64,000 nt of DNA from Cheiracanthium punctorium (lineage: Eukaryota > Arthropoda > Arachnida > Araneae > Cheiracanthiidae). The DNA lies in NCBI GenBank assembly GCA_038373885.1, contig JAWZYV010014440.1, forward strand, positions 186,001 through 250,000, read 5' to 3'. Both the position numbers and the translations under genes were made by a program. The notes under the pieces were generated by a model. That model ran no database searches. It saw only the letters and a program-made list of their open reading frames with translations, and was not told the origin of the DNA. Within the stretch, counting starts at the first letter, position 1. Each line of letters opens with the position of its first letter. This document shows positions 12,899 to 25,465 of this stretch, in pieces.

Positions 12899-13254
12899 TA
12901 AAGTTTATATTATATGGAATTTATCAATATTACTGACCTTCGGTGGAAGGAATGTAAAAGAATGTTCCTGTTTTTAAGCCATCTTTGGGAATGTACGTTT
13001 TTGACATTACCGAAGTTTTGCGTATGTTCCGACGTATGAGAAAGGAGCTAATTTTAATTTTAAATGTTAGTTTTTAAAGTTCATGTTATATGGAATTTAT
13101 CAATATTATTGACCTTTGGTGGAAGGAGTGTAAAAGAATGTTCCTGTTTTTTAAGCCATCTTTGGGAATGTACGTTTTTGACATTACCGAAATTTTGCGT
13201 ATGTTCCGACGGATGAGAAAGGAGCTAATTTTAATTTTAAATGTTGAGAAAATA
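12899..13254 (+). repeat. 176-bp tandem duplication
   Basis: TATATGGAATTTATCAATAT begins at 12911 and 13087, and the following 150 bases match closely through GGAGCTAATTTTAATTTTAA. R2 copy 2 has one unit with an internal deletion (23320-23440). Confidence 0.9.
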
Positions 13255-13800
13255 CGAACATGCGACGGCTTGACTTTCAACAGCGCTTAAACAACCTAAG
13301 TAAATAGTTTCATTTTTACTCTACATTTCCTTTGGGAGCTATTGATTTTACTTGACAACGTAAATCCACTACTTCACTTTTATTCTCACAAAACTTTAGT
13401 CGTAGTCAATGCTTTCTCACAGCAGTTTTAATAGCTACGTAAACTTTTCCCCCGGTAAATACGGAATCGACTGTGATCACGTGTATATGCTTCCTTTATT
13501 CACAACGTACATAGCAATAATGACTTTAACTTGTACGTTTTTGACAAAGATAACGATGCCTTTGAGAACATTAAGCTATTCTTTCGAATGTATATTACCA
13601 GTGAAAATGGCCTTACAGCCATAATGCTGTTGTCTTACGGAGCTAAATGATTTCAAAATATACTGAAACACTGATCATGAACAATTGATGGTGAAAATTA
13701 AAGACATTTTTAAACCGAGTGCTTGAAATACGCAGTTCTATTAAAACGAAATAAAATGAAAACTTAAAAGCATATAATATTGAAATTAAAGTTCATTTCA

Positions 13801-13813
13801 TATGTATATATAC

Positions 13814-13852
<39 letters not shown>
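13801..13852 (+). repeat. AT dinucleotide microsatellite
   Basis: Runs of TA, about 17 perfect units from 13814, with an impure left edge. Confidence 0.95.
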
Positions 13853-13853
<1 letters not shown>

Positions 13854-13928
13854 CATTGACATACTTGACAATCCTACCTATACATTGACACTACAATACC
13901 TCCTGGGATGATATACCTCCTGGGATGG

Positions 13929-14112
13929 CCGGGATAATACTTACGTATTATCCCTGCAGTCCACCAAGAAGAGCGATTTTTTGCCATGATAAATGCCGGA
14001 CATATGAAATTATTAATGGTTTGGAATACGATTGGCAAAAGTTTGACAGCACATTAGACGAAAAAATAGTTTGGCGGAAACGACCGCCGGGATAATGCAT
14101 AAGTACCCGCGT
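13929..14112 (-). repeat. R6 dispersed repeat, copy 1 (partner 49690-49829)
   Basis: Its reverse complement matches 49690-49829: ATTTATCATGGCAAAAAATCGC, CTCTTCTTGGTGGACTGC, then a GGGATAATAC-type end. It begins with the perfect inverted repeat GGGATAATAC TTAC GTATTATCCC (13931-13954), and GCCGGGATAATGCATAAGTACC lies at the other side. It may be part of a larger MITE, 13866-14215, whose flanks GACAATCCTACC and AGGTAGGATTGCC are inverted. Confidence 0.7.
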
Positions 14113-14215
14113 TTCTTTCCGAAATCATCTTAAAAATGCATTCTTTTAACTATCATAATTATTCCAAAAGTTCCAAAGTCCAGGAAACCAGAGCTTTTCG
14201 AGGTAGGATTGCCAA

Positions 14216-14520
14216 TGTAACAAAAGTAAATAAAAACTAAACAGAAACCTCTCTGGGTTTTTCCCTCCCAAGTCTCATTCATGGAGAAAACACCATCAGA
14301 AAGACCCATTCAGCATCGCTAACGTCACTGACCTATTGACGTCACTAAGAATGGTGTTCTTTGGAATTTTCTAGCATACCATGTGACTTCAAATTGTTTG
14401 GGCTGCAGGGACGGAGAGAAAAAATTTTTCAAGTACTCCCAAGTGTGAAATAAAGTAGAAAAATATTTTTTTTTTATAGACCATTTTTATCGTGTAAAAA
14501 AAAAACTATAACGTCCTAAT
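14216..14520. other. Non-coding stretch
   Basis: Nothing recognised; homopolymer T and A runs near 14468 and 14498. Confidence 0.4.
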
Positions 14521-14719
14521 TTTAAAATCCGAAACTCCAATATGTGTTTTTTAATTTAAAAAGAAGTTCGACTATTTTATAATTTTAAAGAATATCTCTC
14601 AAAGCTTTAGACGTAACCGTTTGAGCATCTGCAGAAAGATATACGAGGAGGGAGAGGATGATTCAAAAGTCTCAAATTTCACCCGTTTTCCGCAATCTAG
14701 AAATATTTCTACAATTCTC

Positions 14720-15000
14720 ATGTTAAAAAAAAAACATCTGAAGTACTTTTATGTTTTAAAAACGCACTAAAGTGCTATTCATGAAAAGTGCATCACAATC
14801 CATTCGTTGACTCTATTTTTCTTCCTTATTTAAGTTAAAAAGTGTATGATTATTCATGAGTGTGCCATGTTTCTCTTCCTTGTTCCATAAAACACTTCTT
14901 TGAAATCGAAATCTACAGCATAATCGCCTAATAAAACTGCTTTACAGTCTTCGTCAAGCATTTTTTTGTCGAACGGCGGGCACTTGACGTTTATAGGCAT
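14720..15000 (+). repeat. R3 dispersed repeat, copy 1
   Basis: AACGCACTAAAGTGCTATT, then CATCACAATCCAT, then TTGTTCCATAAAACACTTCTT and ATCGCCTAATAAAACTGC. The same words occur in the same order near 22500-22620 and 26630-27120. Confidence 0.75.
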
Positions 15001-15009
15001 TGACCACTA

Positions 15010-16244
15010 CTGACTCACTTCGTTATGGCTGGTCACTCCAATACCCAATAATTGGACCACCGTTGCCTCCTATGAAGGGACGGACGAAATGACTTTTTCG
15101 TTACAAAAGGATGTGGCCAAAATGTCAGCACCGCCGCCTATATATTTCGTGAACCACTTGGACACAAACACTCTCGCATTTTTAAACTATCGATGTGGCA
15201 AATTTGGTGGCAATTAGCTCAGCCATTTCATCTGCAGAGTCATGCTGTTTGTAGACGAAATTTATTGATGGAAACTCTGTACGCATCTTTTTGAACATTT
15301 GCAACAGTTATAAAACTGAACTTATTTCCAAACGAAGAAGGATTACTTAGCTACTCAACTAAAATCATTGCATGTAATCAGGCTAAGTAACCTGATTGCA
15401 GATAATGCATCTTTAATCCCAGTTATGTACCGAAAAAAAAATATTATTAATCATTTAAACTTTTTAAATCTTGTTTTTTTTTTCATCTTTTACAGTTTGA
15501 ACATAAAAAAAGAAGAAAAAAACTTTTGCATAATTTACTCTTTATGACGACGAGTTTCAAAGAAGACAAAGGAATATAACTATAATTTAATCAACATTAT
15601 TTTTTTAAATATAAATAAATAAATTTCGTTAGTTCTATGTTTATTCACATAAACAGATTATGTAATTAATTAATTAAGAGCATAAAGTCATTTCAGAATG
15701 CAAATTAATGTTTATTGTCACAATTTTTCAAGTTGTACAAATCCTTTGAAGAGGAAAATATGAACTTGAAACGGTAGTTTTTTTAATTTATATGTAAATT
15801 AGAAAAAAAACGAATGTTACTAGAAAAAAGTGCATTTTAATTTGAGAATTCTTGATAACTCTGTTTTCTGTTCTTTCCTAACTTATTCTTTTTCATGCAT
15901 ATATTTAATTTTTTACGAAAATTACAGCATTGAGGATATAACTTCCATGTGTTAACACTGCTTAACCAATTGCTTCAACTACCAGCAAAACGTGTCATAA
16001 TATTCTAATGTCACAGAAAGCTACAAATATACAAACTAAAAAAAGCAAAGCCAAGCTTCGTATACTCACTGCTGCTGCATGAAACTTAGAAATCATAAAA
16101 ACGTGAAAGGAATATTTATTCTTGGTCTGAACATAAACTCGAGTATGTTTTAAAAAACTATTATAAACATACTCGATGAGCACACTGTTAATAAACATAC
16201 ACTAATAAAAAATGATTCTGATTCAAAACAATCTGTTTGGGGAT
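15010..16244. other. AT-rich non-coding stretch
   Basis: No gene or recognised repeat; many T/A homopolymers. Confidence 0.5.
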
Positions 16245-16355
16245 ATTTCAATCGAATAATTTTGTTGACGCTACACAAATTTTGTGAATTCAACAAAATA
16301 TTTTGTTAATTTAACAAAAATTGTGTTAAAACCATCAACATTATTCGATTGAAAT
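16245..16355. mobile_element. 111-bp palindromic MITE
   Basis: ATTTCAATCGAATAATTTTG on the left and TCAACATTATTCGATTGAAAT on the right are inverted (three-base slip). The interior is also inverted-repeat-rich (CAACAAAATATTTTGTTAA). The whole can fold back. Not coding. Confidence 0.75.
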
Positions 16356-16702
16356 GGCAACAACTAAACCTTTGTTAAATCAAAAAAAAATGTTTTTCAG
16401 TTCAATAAAGCATTTTTCCGTGAAAAGGGTGTTACCCCTGTGAAGAGGCTTCGCTTTGTTCGTTTTTCCAGATTTTTTTTCCACAAATAAAAATATTTCC
16501 TCTGCATACAGCATTGATATAAAAGGGGCTGTTCCTACAAAATTAAATAGTTCAAATGAGAAAAGTCTTCGCACGTTTCCAGAAGAGCATGACATTCGAT
16601 ATCGGTATACAGTGAAAATTGAATATGAAATTATTTATTTTAAGTAGACGAAGATTAAATATATTGGGTATAGCAATATTTTTGTCGAATGTTTTTTCTA
16701 GT

Positions 16703-16730
16703 GCCTGTTGTAGTTGCTTCTACAACAGGC
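16703..16730. repeat. Perfect 11-bp hairpin
   Basis: GCCTGTTGTAG, loop TTGCTT, CTACAACAGGC. Isolated in AT-rich sequence; function unknown. Confidence 0.9.
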
Positions 16731-18447
16731 TCTATCTTCGTTAATACATATTGTTGCAGAAAACTTTGCTTAGTTTCCGGGTTCGTAGCTTAAAAGTTTA
16801 GTGTACATGGAAAGTTCTAGTAAATAGTTCAATTGACAGGATGAACCACAAATTTTATTTCTTCTATAAGGTTTACGTACAATCATCTCCAGTACATAGC
16901 TCATAGAAAATAATAAGCAATAATACACTTTATATCAGTCAGCTTAGCACAGACGCTTTCTCAGATTCTCCATTCATACAATACAAGCCTTCCACAGGCT
17001 AAATGCAGTGGAAAATCTCGAGGGAAAACTGGCATCTACTTCTCATCTTACAAAAATGAAGTATTCACTAACAGCATTCAAAATTAAGCTTCTCAAAACA
17101 AGCGAGACGATCGCTTGTAATATCGCAATACAACGAAACACAGCTTCTCAGCAAAGCTAAAGTTTCTCTACTCGCGACAGTGGACAACTAGAGAACTGAT
17201 CTGTTGCGTGTCATCTGCCCTTTTCATATAGTATCTTTGAAATTTCTAGCAAATCTACGAGATTTTCGACTACGAGATCCATTTCTAGAAAAGTTCCAAT
17301 CAATCGTGCAAATCATGATTACATAATAGAAATGCAGCTGAGTATTACTAGCCTATTGCGTAAAGCTAATGCAGGGAAACAGACATTACCGGATCCATTA
17401 ATGAAATCGCGCTAAACGTCCCCTTTCTCGGCGAAAATTTGCTAATTCCCCCCCCCCCAAAATAAGTCCCTAAACAGAAGTCAGCTCCCAATCTCGTTTT
17501 CGTTAACCGATTTTCATGCAACAAAATGCAAATTTTATTTATTTGACACGTAGAATGCGAATTTTAGATTAAATCTTACCCTTGACTGTCAGATAAACCC
17601 AAAAATTCGTAACAACCTATAATTTCTTCAAGTTTGGTACCAGCAGGTCACGGCATTGTGAACATGGCCCAAACAATGAGTGTCCGTACACATTTCATGT
17701 ATTGAAGCATCCCATGAATTTTAATACATTGAAAATCTTTTCAGTAGCACTATAAACTACTCGGTCGATCGCAATACAAAAGGACGGGGTGCACAAATAG
17801 ATGTTACATCAGTCCTAAACACAAAATTTCAACATTCTATTGCGAAGTGTTTTTGAGTGATGCGAGTTACATACAGGGTGGCCGTCATTAAAGTAGAGGT
17901 GTTTAGGGCCCGATTGTGAGAAAATTGTTCGGTCTAGAAGCCTATTCGCAATAAATGCTAATTAGAACATGGAGTTTTGTTTAAAAAAATAGTTCGGAGT
18001 GTCGCCACCAGGGGCTAAAGTGGAGTTGTAAGGTTCATTTTTGGAGTAAAAATGGCATAGACAGTACAGAAGGACACTAGTGATTGACATGCTTGGTCCA
18101 TTATGTTTTACTTTGCATGCGTTCCAAAAGTGCATTCTCTGAACAGCATTCCCTACTGCATAAAGTTTTCCTAGTAAATCATGATCACGTCAAGTTAGCT
18201 TTGCGAAACAGCAAAGCATAATCATAAATATATAGCGCATGATTGATTCCAACACATTCTGTTCCTTTTCTTTAATCCTAAAACCTGGCAGTTCGTAACA
18301 ATGCTGTCAGCGTCAGTTGACTAAAAGTTGCATACGGTTTCACAGTACAACCTCTACCGTGAAAATCTGCATATTTACTACATCACATTACTGCGTGTCT
18401 GCAACACCTCCTAGATATAGAAGCCTAACTTCTACTACACTAAGCTT
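16731..18447. other. Non-coding stretch of mixed composition
   Basis: No gene supported. 16850-17440 is less AT-rich than its surroundings and might be an old retroelement piece, but no motif proves it. A C run followed by A lies at about 17447. TACAGGGTGGCC at 17873 resembles a mariner-type end. Confidence 0.5.
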
Positions 18448-18497
18448 CATGATTAGCAAGGCCATACACGTCATGATTAGCAAGGCCGTGCCTAGGG
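18448..18497 (+). repeat. Short tandem duplication CATGATTAGCAAGGCC
   Basis: The 16-base word occurs twice, about 25 bp apart, followed by a G run, immediately left of the R2 copy 2 breakpoint (18517). Confidence 0.85.
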
Positions 18498-20030
18498 GGG
18501 GTGGTCCTATAGGTCAAACAGCTTTACTTCAACAACTACGCGAATGACAAATATTGTCTGATTATGCATTCGGCCTACTAACGCAAAAAATTCTGAGAAG
18601 CAAAAACCACAAGAAGATGGCTATAAAGGAAATATTTTTATAGGTACACTCTTTGTGATTGTTAACCCTAACAATACAGAAGTCCTTAACTTTCGCTTCA
18701 GAAAGCTATCACTGGAAATGTAACAAATTTACGCTTTTGAGAAACGGTTTGTTGCCAACGAAACAATCTCTTCGAACGAAAGCTAGTGCCAAAAAAAAAG
18801 GTCGCATGTGAAACAGTGTCAAAAAACTATGACATCGAATCTCTGCACAACTTGCATCATATCAAAATTGAAGGAACAGCTTTACTTCAAAAGCTACTCG
18901 ATGACAAATAGTGTCTAAATATTCCTTTGACATGCTAACGCACGAAATAATGAGATGCAAAAATTACAAGAAATTGGCTATAGACGAAACACTTTGATAG
19001 TTACAGAGAAAATTAGTTTTTGTGATTGTTACCCCTAACATCTCCAAAATGCTTAACTTTCGATTCAGAAAGCTGTAAGGAATTGTAACAAATTTAGGCT
19101 TTTGCGAAACAACTTGTGCAATTAGCCAGCAAAACAAACTCTTTATTCAATATGCAGAAATTGCGTAAAACCTTTTACGGAACGAAACTGAATTACCTTT
19201 CAAAAGTTGCAATTATGTATAACTCTTTGTACTTACGAATTCTATTAACATCAACTAGAATGGAAGGATGCAACTTTGTCAGCATTATAACACAAGCTTT
19301 ATTTTTACAGAGTTCTATAAAAATTCCTGATAACTGAAAATTTTTTCTCAATTGTAAGATTCAAATTAATATAATTTTTTATATTATTTAATTAATAAAT
19401 AATAATAATATATTATATAATTAATAAATAACTGAAAATTTTTTCTCAATTGTAAGATTCAAATTAATATAATTTTTTACTATAAGGTACTTTTGCCATA
19501 TTTTTTTGCTATCTTAATGTATAATCGTTGATATTTAAAAAATGCTTCTTTTTGCCAAAATTCAATTTTAAATTCACTTTTCAAAATGTTTCGGTTTTTT
19601 TAAACCACCAGAAACATTTTAAAGTTTACGTTATACTAGCCGCCTCCGGTGAGTAATTGGTTCGCCATTTTAATAAATCTTGTTCGAAAAGAATCTTGTT
19701 TCTCACTGCTTTCTCACTTCGCAATGAAATCTCTTAGAATCTGAATGGAATTTAAAATTAAGATGGTTACAAACAGGAGCGGCCCTAAGGTAAGTATAGA
19801 GACCCCTGCTAACATAAAAAAGACGCCTCTTTTTATGCTCTACTTAGTTTGTAAGTTGGAAATGACGCCCCATCGAAGTCGGTGCTCCGATGCGATGCTT
19901 ACCGTGTCGGGCCGCCACTGGTTACAGAAATCAGATGTGGTTTAATGATAAAAACCTACAAAAGGAACAAATTATTTTCGTCCTATATTAATTCTGAAGA
20001 GCTTCTGGATATATTGGCCTTTATAAAAAA

Positions 20031-22453
20031 AACTAGCTGAAGTACCCGTTCTTCGCACGGGAATGAATGGACTTTTTGATATTACGATTTGTTGTGATTC
20101 ATATTTATTGTAATAAAGAGATATAGCAAAATGGATATCGCGTTATATTGTGTTCAATAATCATGCATATCGAATTTCAAGGCAATCGTTTGTACGGTGC
20201 AGAAGGCGATGCGCCGTAGCGCAATCTAGTGGCGAGTTTTAGCAAAACGGATACGGCGAAAATATTCTTCGCATTCAGATATCGATGCATACGAATTTTC
20301 ATGACGATCGGCTGGATAGTCCTGAAATTCATGTATTGACGTGACATGTAGTGGCAAGTTATAGAAAAGTGGATAGCGCCAAACTCTTCCCAGTGTTTAA
20401 ATATCTATGTATACCTATTTTCATAGCGATCAGTTGCACAGTCAAGAAGTGATACACTGCAGCGGCATCTAGTGGTTAATTAAAGTAATGATTTGCTACA
20501 GCGCCGTCAAGTGGCGAGTTATAGCAAAATGGATAACGCCAAAATATTCTCATTGTTCAAATAGCTATGTATACTGATTTTCATAGTGACCGTTTGAATG
20601 GTCAAGAATTTGGCCTGCTGCAGCGATATGTAGTGGCGAGTTAAAATAATAATGCATTTCAGTGCCATCTAGTGGTGAGTAAACATCAAAAGGAAACACA
20701 GTTAGAATATATTCTTCGTGCTCAAATGTGTATGTATAAAAAATTTCATGCCGATCAGTCGAACGGTATAGAAGTTGATGCGTTGCAGCGCCATTTAGCG
20801 GCAAGTTGAAGCAAAATGGATAGTGAAAAATATTCTCGTGTTCTAATATCCGCATGTACCAAATTTCATCGAAATCGGTTGGACGATATTCGCATAGAAA
20901 ACGGCTAAACGGAATAGAATTTGACGTTCTGCTGCGCCAGCTAATGGCAAGTTAGAGGAAAACGGATAGCATAAAAACCTTCTCCATAATAAAAGACAGA
21001 TGAACCAAATTTCATGGTGATTGGTCAAACGGTGCTGGAGTTTTTTAACCTCATACACACATACCAACATTCATTTTTATCTATAACCAGTGTTATTATA
21101 TATACCAGTCTCAAATGAAATCCAGTTTCAAATCTAAGCCTCGCCAAAGTGCCAACATACGCCATTTTGCAAGAGTTTTTTCAGAGAATCATTCGAAGCA
21201 TTGACTTAGCAGCAATCAATATGGGAAATGGTTCGACCGCCAAACAGTAAAGCAGGCATTTATTTGAAAAGTGGAATCCCTTAATACAGCCGCATTTTTT
21301 AAAAATTATCAGCCATAACGTGTTTTATTCATCGTTACCTCGATGTATTAAATGCGAAGATTTCAATTTTCTGAAATTTGGCGGAAATCCCCCAACTTAA
21401 ATCAATGTACTCACTTGGCGAGAATTCTGAAAGATCGCTTGAAATCCCCTAATAACTGCATTATTTCTGCACGATTATTAAAATTTAACGCTGTATTCTA
21501 ATAAAACCTATGCACTTGTTTTCAAAAATCTATTTCCTTAAGCTCTCAGTAAATTGCGCCAAGCCGAAAAATGTGCAAACCGCTAGAATTCACTTTCTCA
21601 AAATAGGCATATCAGCCAATTTTATTTTTCGCCAAACTAAAAAATTTTACATATTAGCCTCGGAAATCTTCAATTCTTATTGTTTTGCGTATAAAACACT
21701 TCATTCCTGCTCTGATTTCCATGCACGCGATATTATAATTAAAAAAAATAATAACCTTCCAAATATAACCTAACAAACAAACAAAAAAAATCATGATTAT
21801 TCTTTTATTTTTACTTTAAGAATTTGAAACATTTTATTCGGCAAAATCGCCACACATGGCAACCACGATGTTTATTTCACACTTTTTTCACTACAGGGTT
21901 TACAATTACGGAAAGCTTTCTGCGTGGAGAACATAAAAAATCTCTTAAATTCCGAGAACGGGTGAACTTTTAAAGTTTTAAAGGGGACTATCATTTATTC
22001 TATATTATTTTACATATCTCTGCAAAATTTCAAGCTGATAAGTCCATTTTGTGGATTTGTATACTAATCAAATCCACAAAGAAACAGAATTTCATTTTTA
22101 TTTATAAGGATATAGATAGATTTGGCATAAAAATGGCATAATTTCCGTGGTATTTAATGTTTTTCAGATGCACGCGCTTCTTTATTGAAGTAATAGCATT
22201 CTTGTTAGCTCAAAACATGAATCATTTGATACGGGCGAAACTCGCCGAGCATGGCAACGTAAAAACGATTTTTAATTAATAATTAAAAAAATAATTAAAA
22301 ATCTAAAATTCTAAGTAGCCTATAACCTTCTCCAGAGTCCCATCTATATCTAAACCAAAATGCATCCCAATCGATTCAGCGGTTTAGGTGTGAAAGCGTC
22401 ATAAACAAACAAACAAACAAACTCACTTTCACATTTATAATATTAGTTAGGAT
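20031..22453 (+). repeat. Nested RTE-like non-autonomous repeat
   Basis: Begins CTAGCTGAAGTACCCGTTCT TCGCACGGG and ends with (CAAA)n, CACTTTCACATTTATAATAT TAG, a typical RTE-family tail. A related start on the other strand lies at 46455-46490. No reverse transcriptase frame. Confidence 0.5.
20215..21030 (+). repeat. Diverged tandem units with 'GCGCCATCTAGTGGCGAGTT'
   Basis: About six to seven units of roughly 110-150 bp. The pattern is a GCGCCATCTAGTGGCGAGTT-like word, AGCAAAATGGATA, AATATTCTC, a TATGTATAC-like word, TTTTCATAGCGATCGG, and TTGAACGGTCAAGAAG. Open frames on the minus strand (20565-20855, 20843-21070) are translations of the repeat, not a protein I recognise. Confidence 0.8.
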
Positions 22454-22477
22454 GGAAAGGAAAAAAACTAAGAAAAT

Positions 22478-22640
22478 CTGAAACACTTTCAGATTTTAAA
22501 TACGCACTAAAGTGCTATTGTATTAAAAGCGTATTATAATCCATGGGTCTTCCCTATTTTCTTTCCTTATTCCATTAAGTTGGAAAGTATGTCATTATTG
22601 ATGAGTGTGATTAAACACAATTAAAATTGATATTTCTAAC
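22478..22640 (+). repeat. R3 dispersed repeat, copy 2 (partial)
   Basis: ATACGCACTAAAGTGCTATT, GCGTATTATAATCCATG, TTCCTTATTCCATTAAGTTGG and TGATGAGTGTGA match R3 copy 3 at 26618-26725. Lies inside the 3.68 kb insertion, just after the nested repeat. Confidence 0.75.
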
Positions 22641-23874
22641 AATTTTCTTTCTGGATGTAATACATTAGAAATAGATGGGAAAAAGCTGCGTAGAAAAATA
22701 TACAATTCGAACTGAAATAGTTTAAAAACTCATTCAGGTGTATTCATAATTCAAGTAGCAAAAGCAGACGATAAATAGCGCTTGGCGCTAGAATCACATC
22801 TTCACAAAATCGCACATCAACCCTTTTATTTTTCACCAAATTAAAAAGTTGCACATTTATTTTCGGAAAATTTCAAAATTCTATTTTTCTTTTGAGTATA
22901 AATCATTTCATTCCTGCTCTGATTTCTCATGCACACGATATTTTAATAAAGAAATAACCTTACAAACAATCCAAACAAAAAAAAATCGTTATTCTTTTAT
23001 TTTTACTTCAAGAGTCTGAATAATTTAATAAACTTGCCAAAAATGGCAACCTAGATATGCTCAAACCTCGCTCTTTCCACTGCGGGGTTACAATTGCGAA
23101 ATGGCGAGAACAAAAATGATCCTTTTGCGACACGTTTTTTATCGATTTCTCCTAAAATAATTCGAATTTTGAAATAATCGCTTCGAGGTGTGTCGGGGCC
23201 CGTCCTGGTGTATTTCTGTACAAAATTTGGTAGGTGTATGATCACCCGTACACGAGCTACGCGAGACATAGACGATCTAACTAACTAACGGACAGTTTAC
23301 ACATTGCTTTATTTATATGTTATATGGAATTTATCAATTTAATATCTATTCGGTTGGAGAAATGTGAAAAATGCCTGTATTTTTAAACCATCTTTAGGGA
23401 TGTGTGTAATGTTGGCATTACCGAAATCTTGAGAAAATGCGAGCATGCGACGGCTTGACGTTCAACAACGCTTAAACAACCCAACTAAATAGTTTTATTT
23501 TTACACTACATTTCCTTTGGAAGCTATTGATTTTACTTGACAACGTAAATCCACTGCTTTACTTTTATTCTCACTAAACTTTAGTCGTAGTCAATGCTTT
23601 CTCATACAGCAGTTTTAATAGCTACGTGAAGAATGAACTATAAAAGTTAAATAGCTCTCTAATGCGTTGTTTTATCTTTGATGTTTACTCAAAAATGCAC
23701 AGTTCCTAATTAGTAGTACAAATTAATTACTAGGATTAATCTTAATTAAAATATGTATTATTATGGTTAACAATTATTAAGGAATGTATTATCAAGGTTA
23801 GAATTTATTTCATTATGGTTTTGTGTATGTTTTTATGAGTTGTATTACATTTTCTAATTAGAATTTTAGCTATT

Positions 23875-23907
23875 CCACACCAGCCCCATGACATGGGGCT
23901 GGTGTGG
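23875..23907. repeat. Perfect 16-bp GC-rich hairpin
   Basis: CCACACCAGCCCCATG, one-base spacer A, CATGGGGCTGGTGTGG. Very stable and embedded in AT-rich DNA. Confidence 0.95.
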
Positions 23908-25290
23908 ACAAAAATAACTTTTTTTTAAAATTATTATTAAACAACTATTGTGCCAAATAATTTTGTATTTTAACCAAAATAAAGGTAATAGTGCAAATTA
24001 TTGAATAAAAAAATACTTGGATGTCTGAAAAGTGATATTTAACATACTTTTTGTCAAATTTTTAAAATTTCCACACTAGCGCCCTTCTCCCCTATAGGCA
24101 CTCTATACATTCGCTCCTACGTACTTCTTGGCAAAACTAGTCAAAATGCAAGGTTGGTCAAAATAGATAGTGCGTGCATACATAAGTACGTATGCGTATA
24201 AATAGACCCGTACTTTGAGACGTCACTCACGAACCTGCTAAATTAAATTTAGGGGTAGTCAAATCGTAATAACGAAATTTTTAAATGAGAAGCAGAGTTG
24301 TGTTTGAAATAAACAGATTATAAAGTTATAAAATTGTGAATTGTCCTGAAAACGTGAGAGATTATTACCTTACAAATATGAAAGTGATCAAATTGTCCTG
24401 CTTCGAATCTCGAGTAACCACGTTTTCGTTTCACTCTCCCCACGTTTGGGATAATGAATTCATTTATGCTTGTTAATACAGGTGTCTGAAATTCAAATCA
24501 CTTGATTACTCGAAGCAGAGGAGAGGCTTAATATGAGATTAATTCTAGTGGCTTCGCAATTCGATAAATTTGCATACATGCTATAGATACAGAAATACTT
24601 TTCTCATTAAAGTTAATAGTAAGGATCAAATATGAATTTTATAGCCAGGGCAAACAGAACGTGACATATAATATGTTGCATACGGTAATGAATTAAATTT
24701 AGCTTTTGAATAATAAAGAGGAGTAAATTAAATATTTACAAATCAACAGTGCATACCAAATTATTATTATTTCAAATGTAGGATTTTTCAGCAGAAAGTA
24801 CCTAGAATTGAAGTTATTTCTCCGCTTACCTTAAATGCAGCTCCGCCTCTGCAGTAAAACACGTGTAATTTTTCTATTCTTGGCATTTATTGTTTGAAAT
24901 GTCGTTTTTATGAATTTCCTTTATTTTCTGTAAATAAACTGTTCTCGATTTAGTTTAAAATGTTTATTGTTGATATTAAGGAACAAATTATTGCTGTGGG
25001 CGTTATTTTCATTAAGGCAGGAAATTTTTTTGTCCAGCGATCTTGGATTGCTTCAAGAAAAGTGTACTTTTACTTGACTCACAAGCAATATGTTAAAGGA
25101 CATAACAGTAGCCAATTTTACAAAGTATAATTAACCACTTTTTGTGTGCACCAATATTTGACTCAGAACTATGAAAAATATTGCATTACTCCCTAACATC
25201 GTCTTATATTGAAAATATGTGCTGTTTATACAAAAAATTGTTAATTATATTCCACTAAAATTGGCAGTTATAGCGCATATGCATTGATGT
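23908..25290. other. AT-rich stretch, partly repeat
   Basis: No gene supported. 24836-25010 is the partner of the repeat at 4200-4640. The rest is AT-rich with nothing recognised. Confidence 0.5.
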
Positions 25291-25299
25291 GTACAAAAC

Positions 25300-25465
25300 G
25301 TCACGCGAAAGCTCATTGCCAACTGTCAGGATTTTTTTCGAGAGATTTTTCAAGCACAATTTTTTATCAATCTCTTTTATTATCAAAATTTGGACACTTT
25401 TTGAGTATGTAATGCTAAATAAAAATTAGTGGTGGGAAATCTCCCGATAAATTTGGAAAAATTAG
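25300..25465. repeat. Possible diverged MITE related to 7108-7268
   Basis: Contains CATTGCCAACTGTCAGGATT, then AATTAGTGGTGGGAAATCTCCCG. It shares the central words with 7108-7268 and 253-300. Ends not resolved. Confidence 0.4.

Larger units (their letters stand above)
11718..13440 (+). repeat. R2 duplication, copy 1 (partner 18518-23627)
   Basis: A 1.7 kb block repeated at 18518-23627 at high similarity. Both begin with ACTTCAACAACTACGCGAAT and end with GCAGTTTTAATAGCTACGT, after which the sequences part. Each copy is an internal dimer (two diverged halves with CTTACTTCAAC/CTTTACTTCAAC starts). Copy 1 also has a 176-bp tandem duplication (from about 12899 and 13075). Confidence 0.9.
19636..23318. 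mobile_element. 3.68 kb insertion with GTTATA target duplication
   Basis: Flanked by GTTATA at 19630-19635 and 23319-23324. Starts CTAGCCGCCTCCGGTG and ends ACACATTGCTTTATTTATAT. It has no terminal inverted repeat, and the CTAG start with AT-rich 3' end recalls non-LTR (RTE-like) retroelements, but no reverse transcriptase is readable. It contains a further element at 20031-22453. Confidence 0.7.
18518..23627 (+). repeat. R2 duplication, copy 2, interrupted by a 3.7 kb insertion
   Basis: Matches R2 copy 1 up to AAAGTTTAC-GTTATA at 19635 and again from GTTATATGGAATTTATC at 23319 to GCTACGT at 23627. The intervening 3.68 kb is absent from copy 1. Confidence 0.88.

Noticed and set aside
20565..20855. 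96-codon minus-strand frame
   Set aside because: It follows the tandem repeat units and has no recognised domain; repeat translation.
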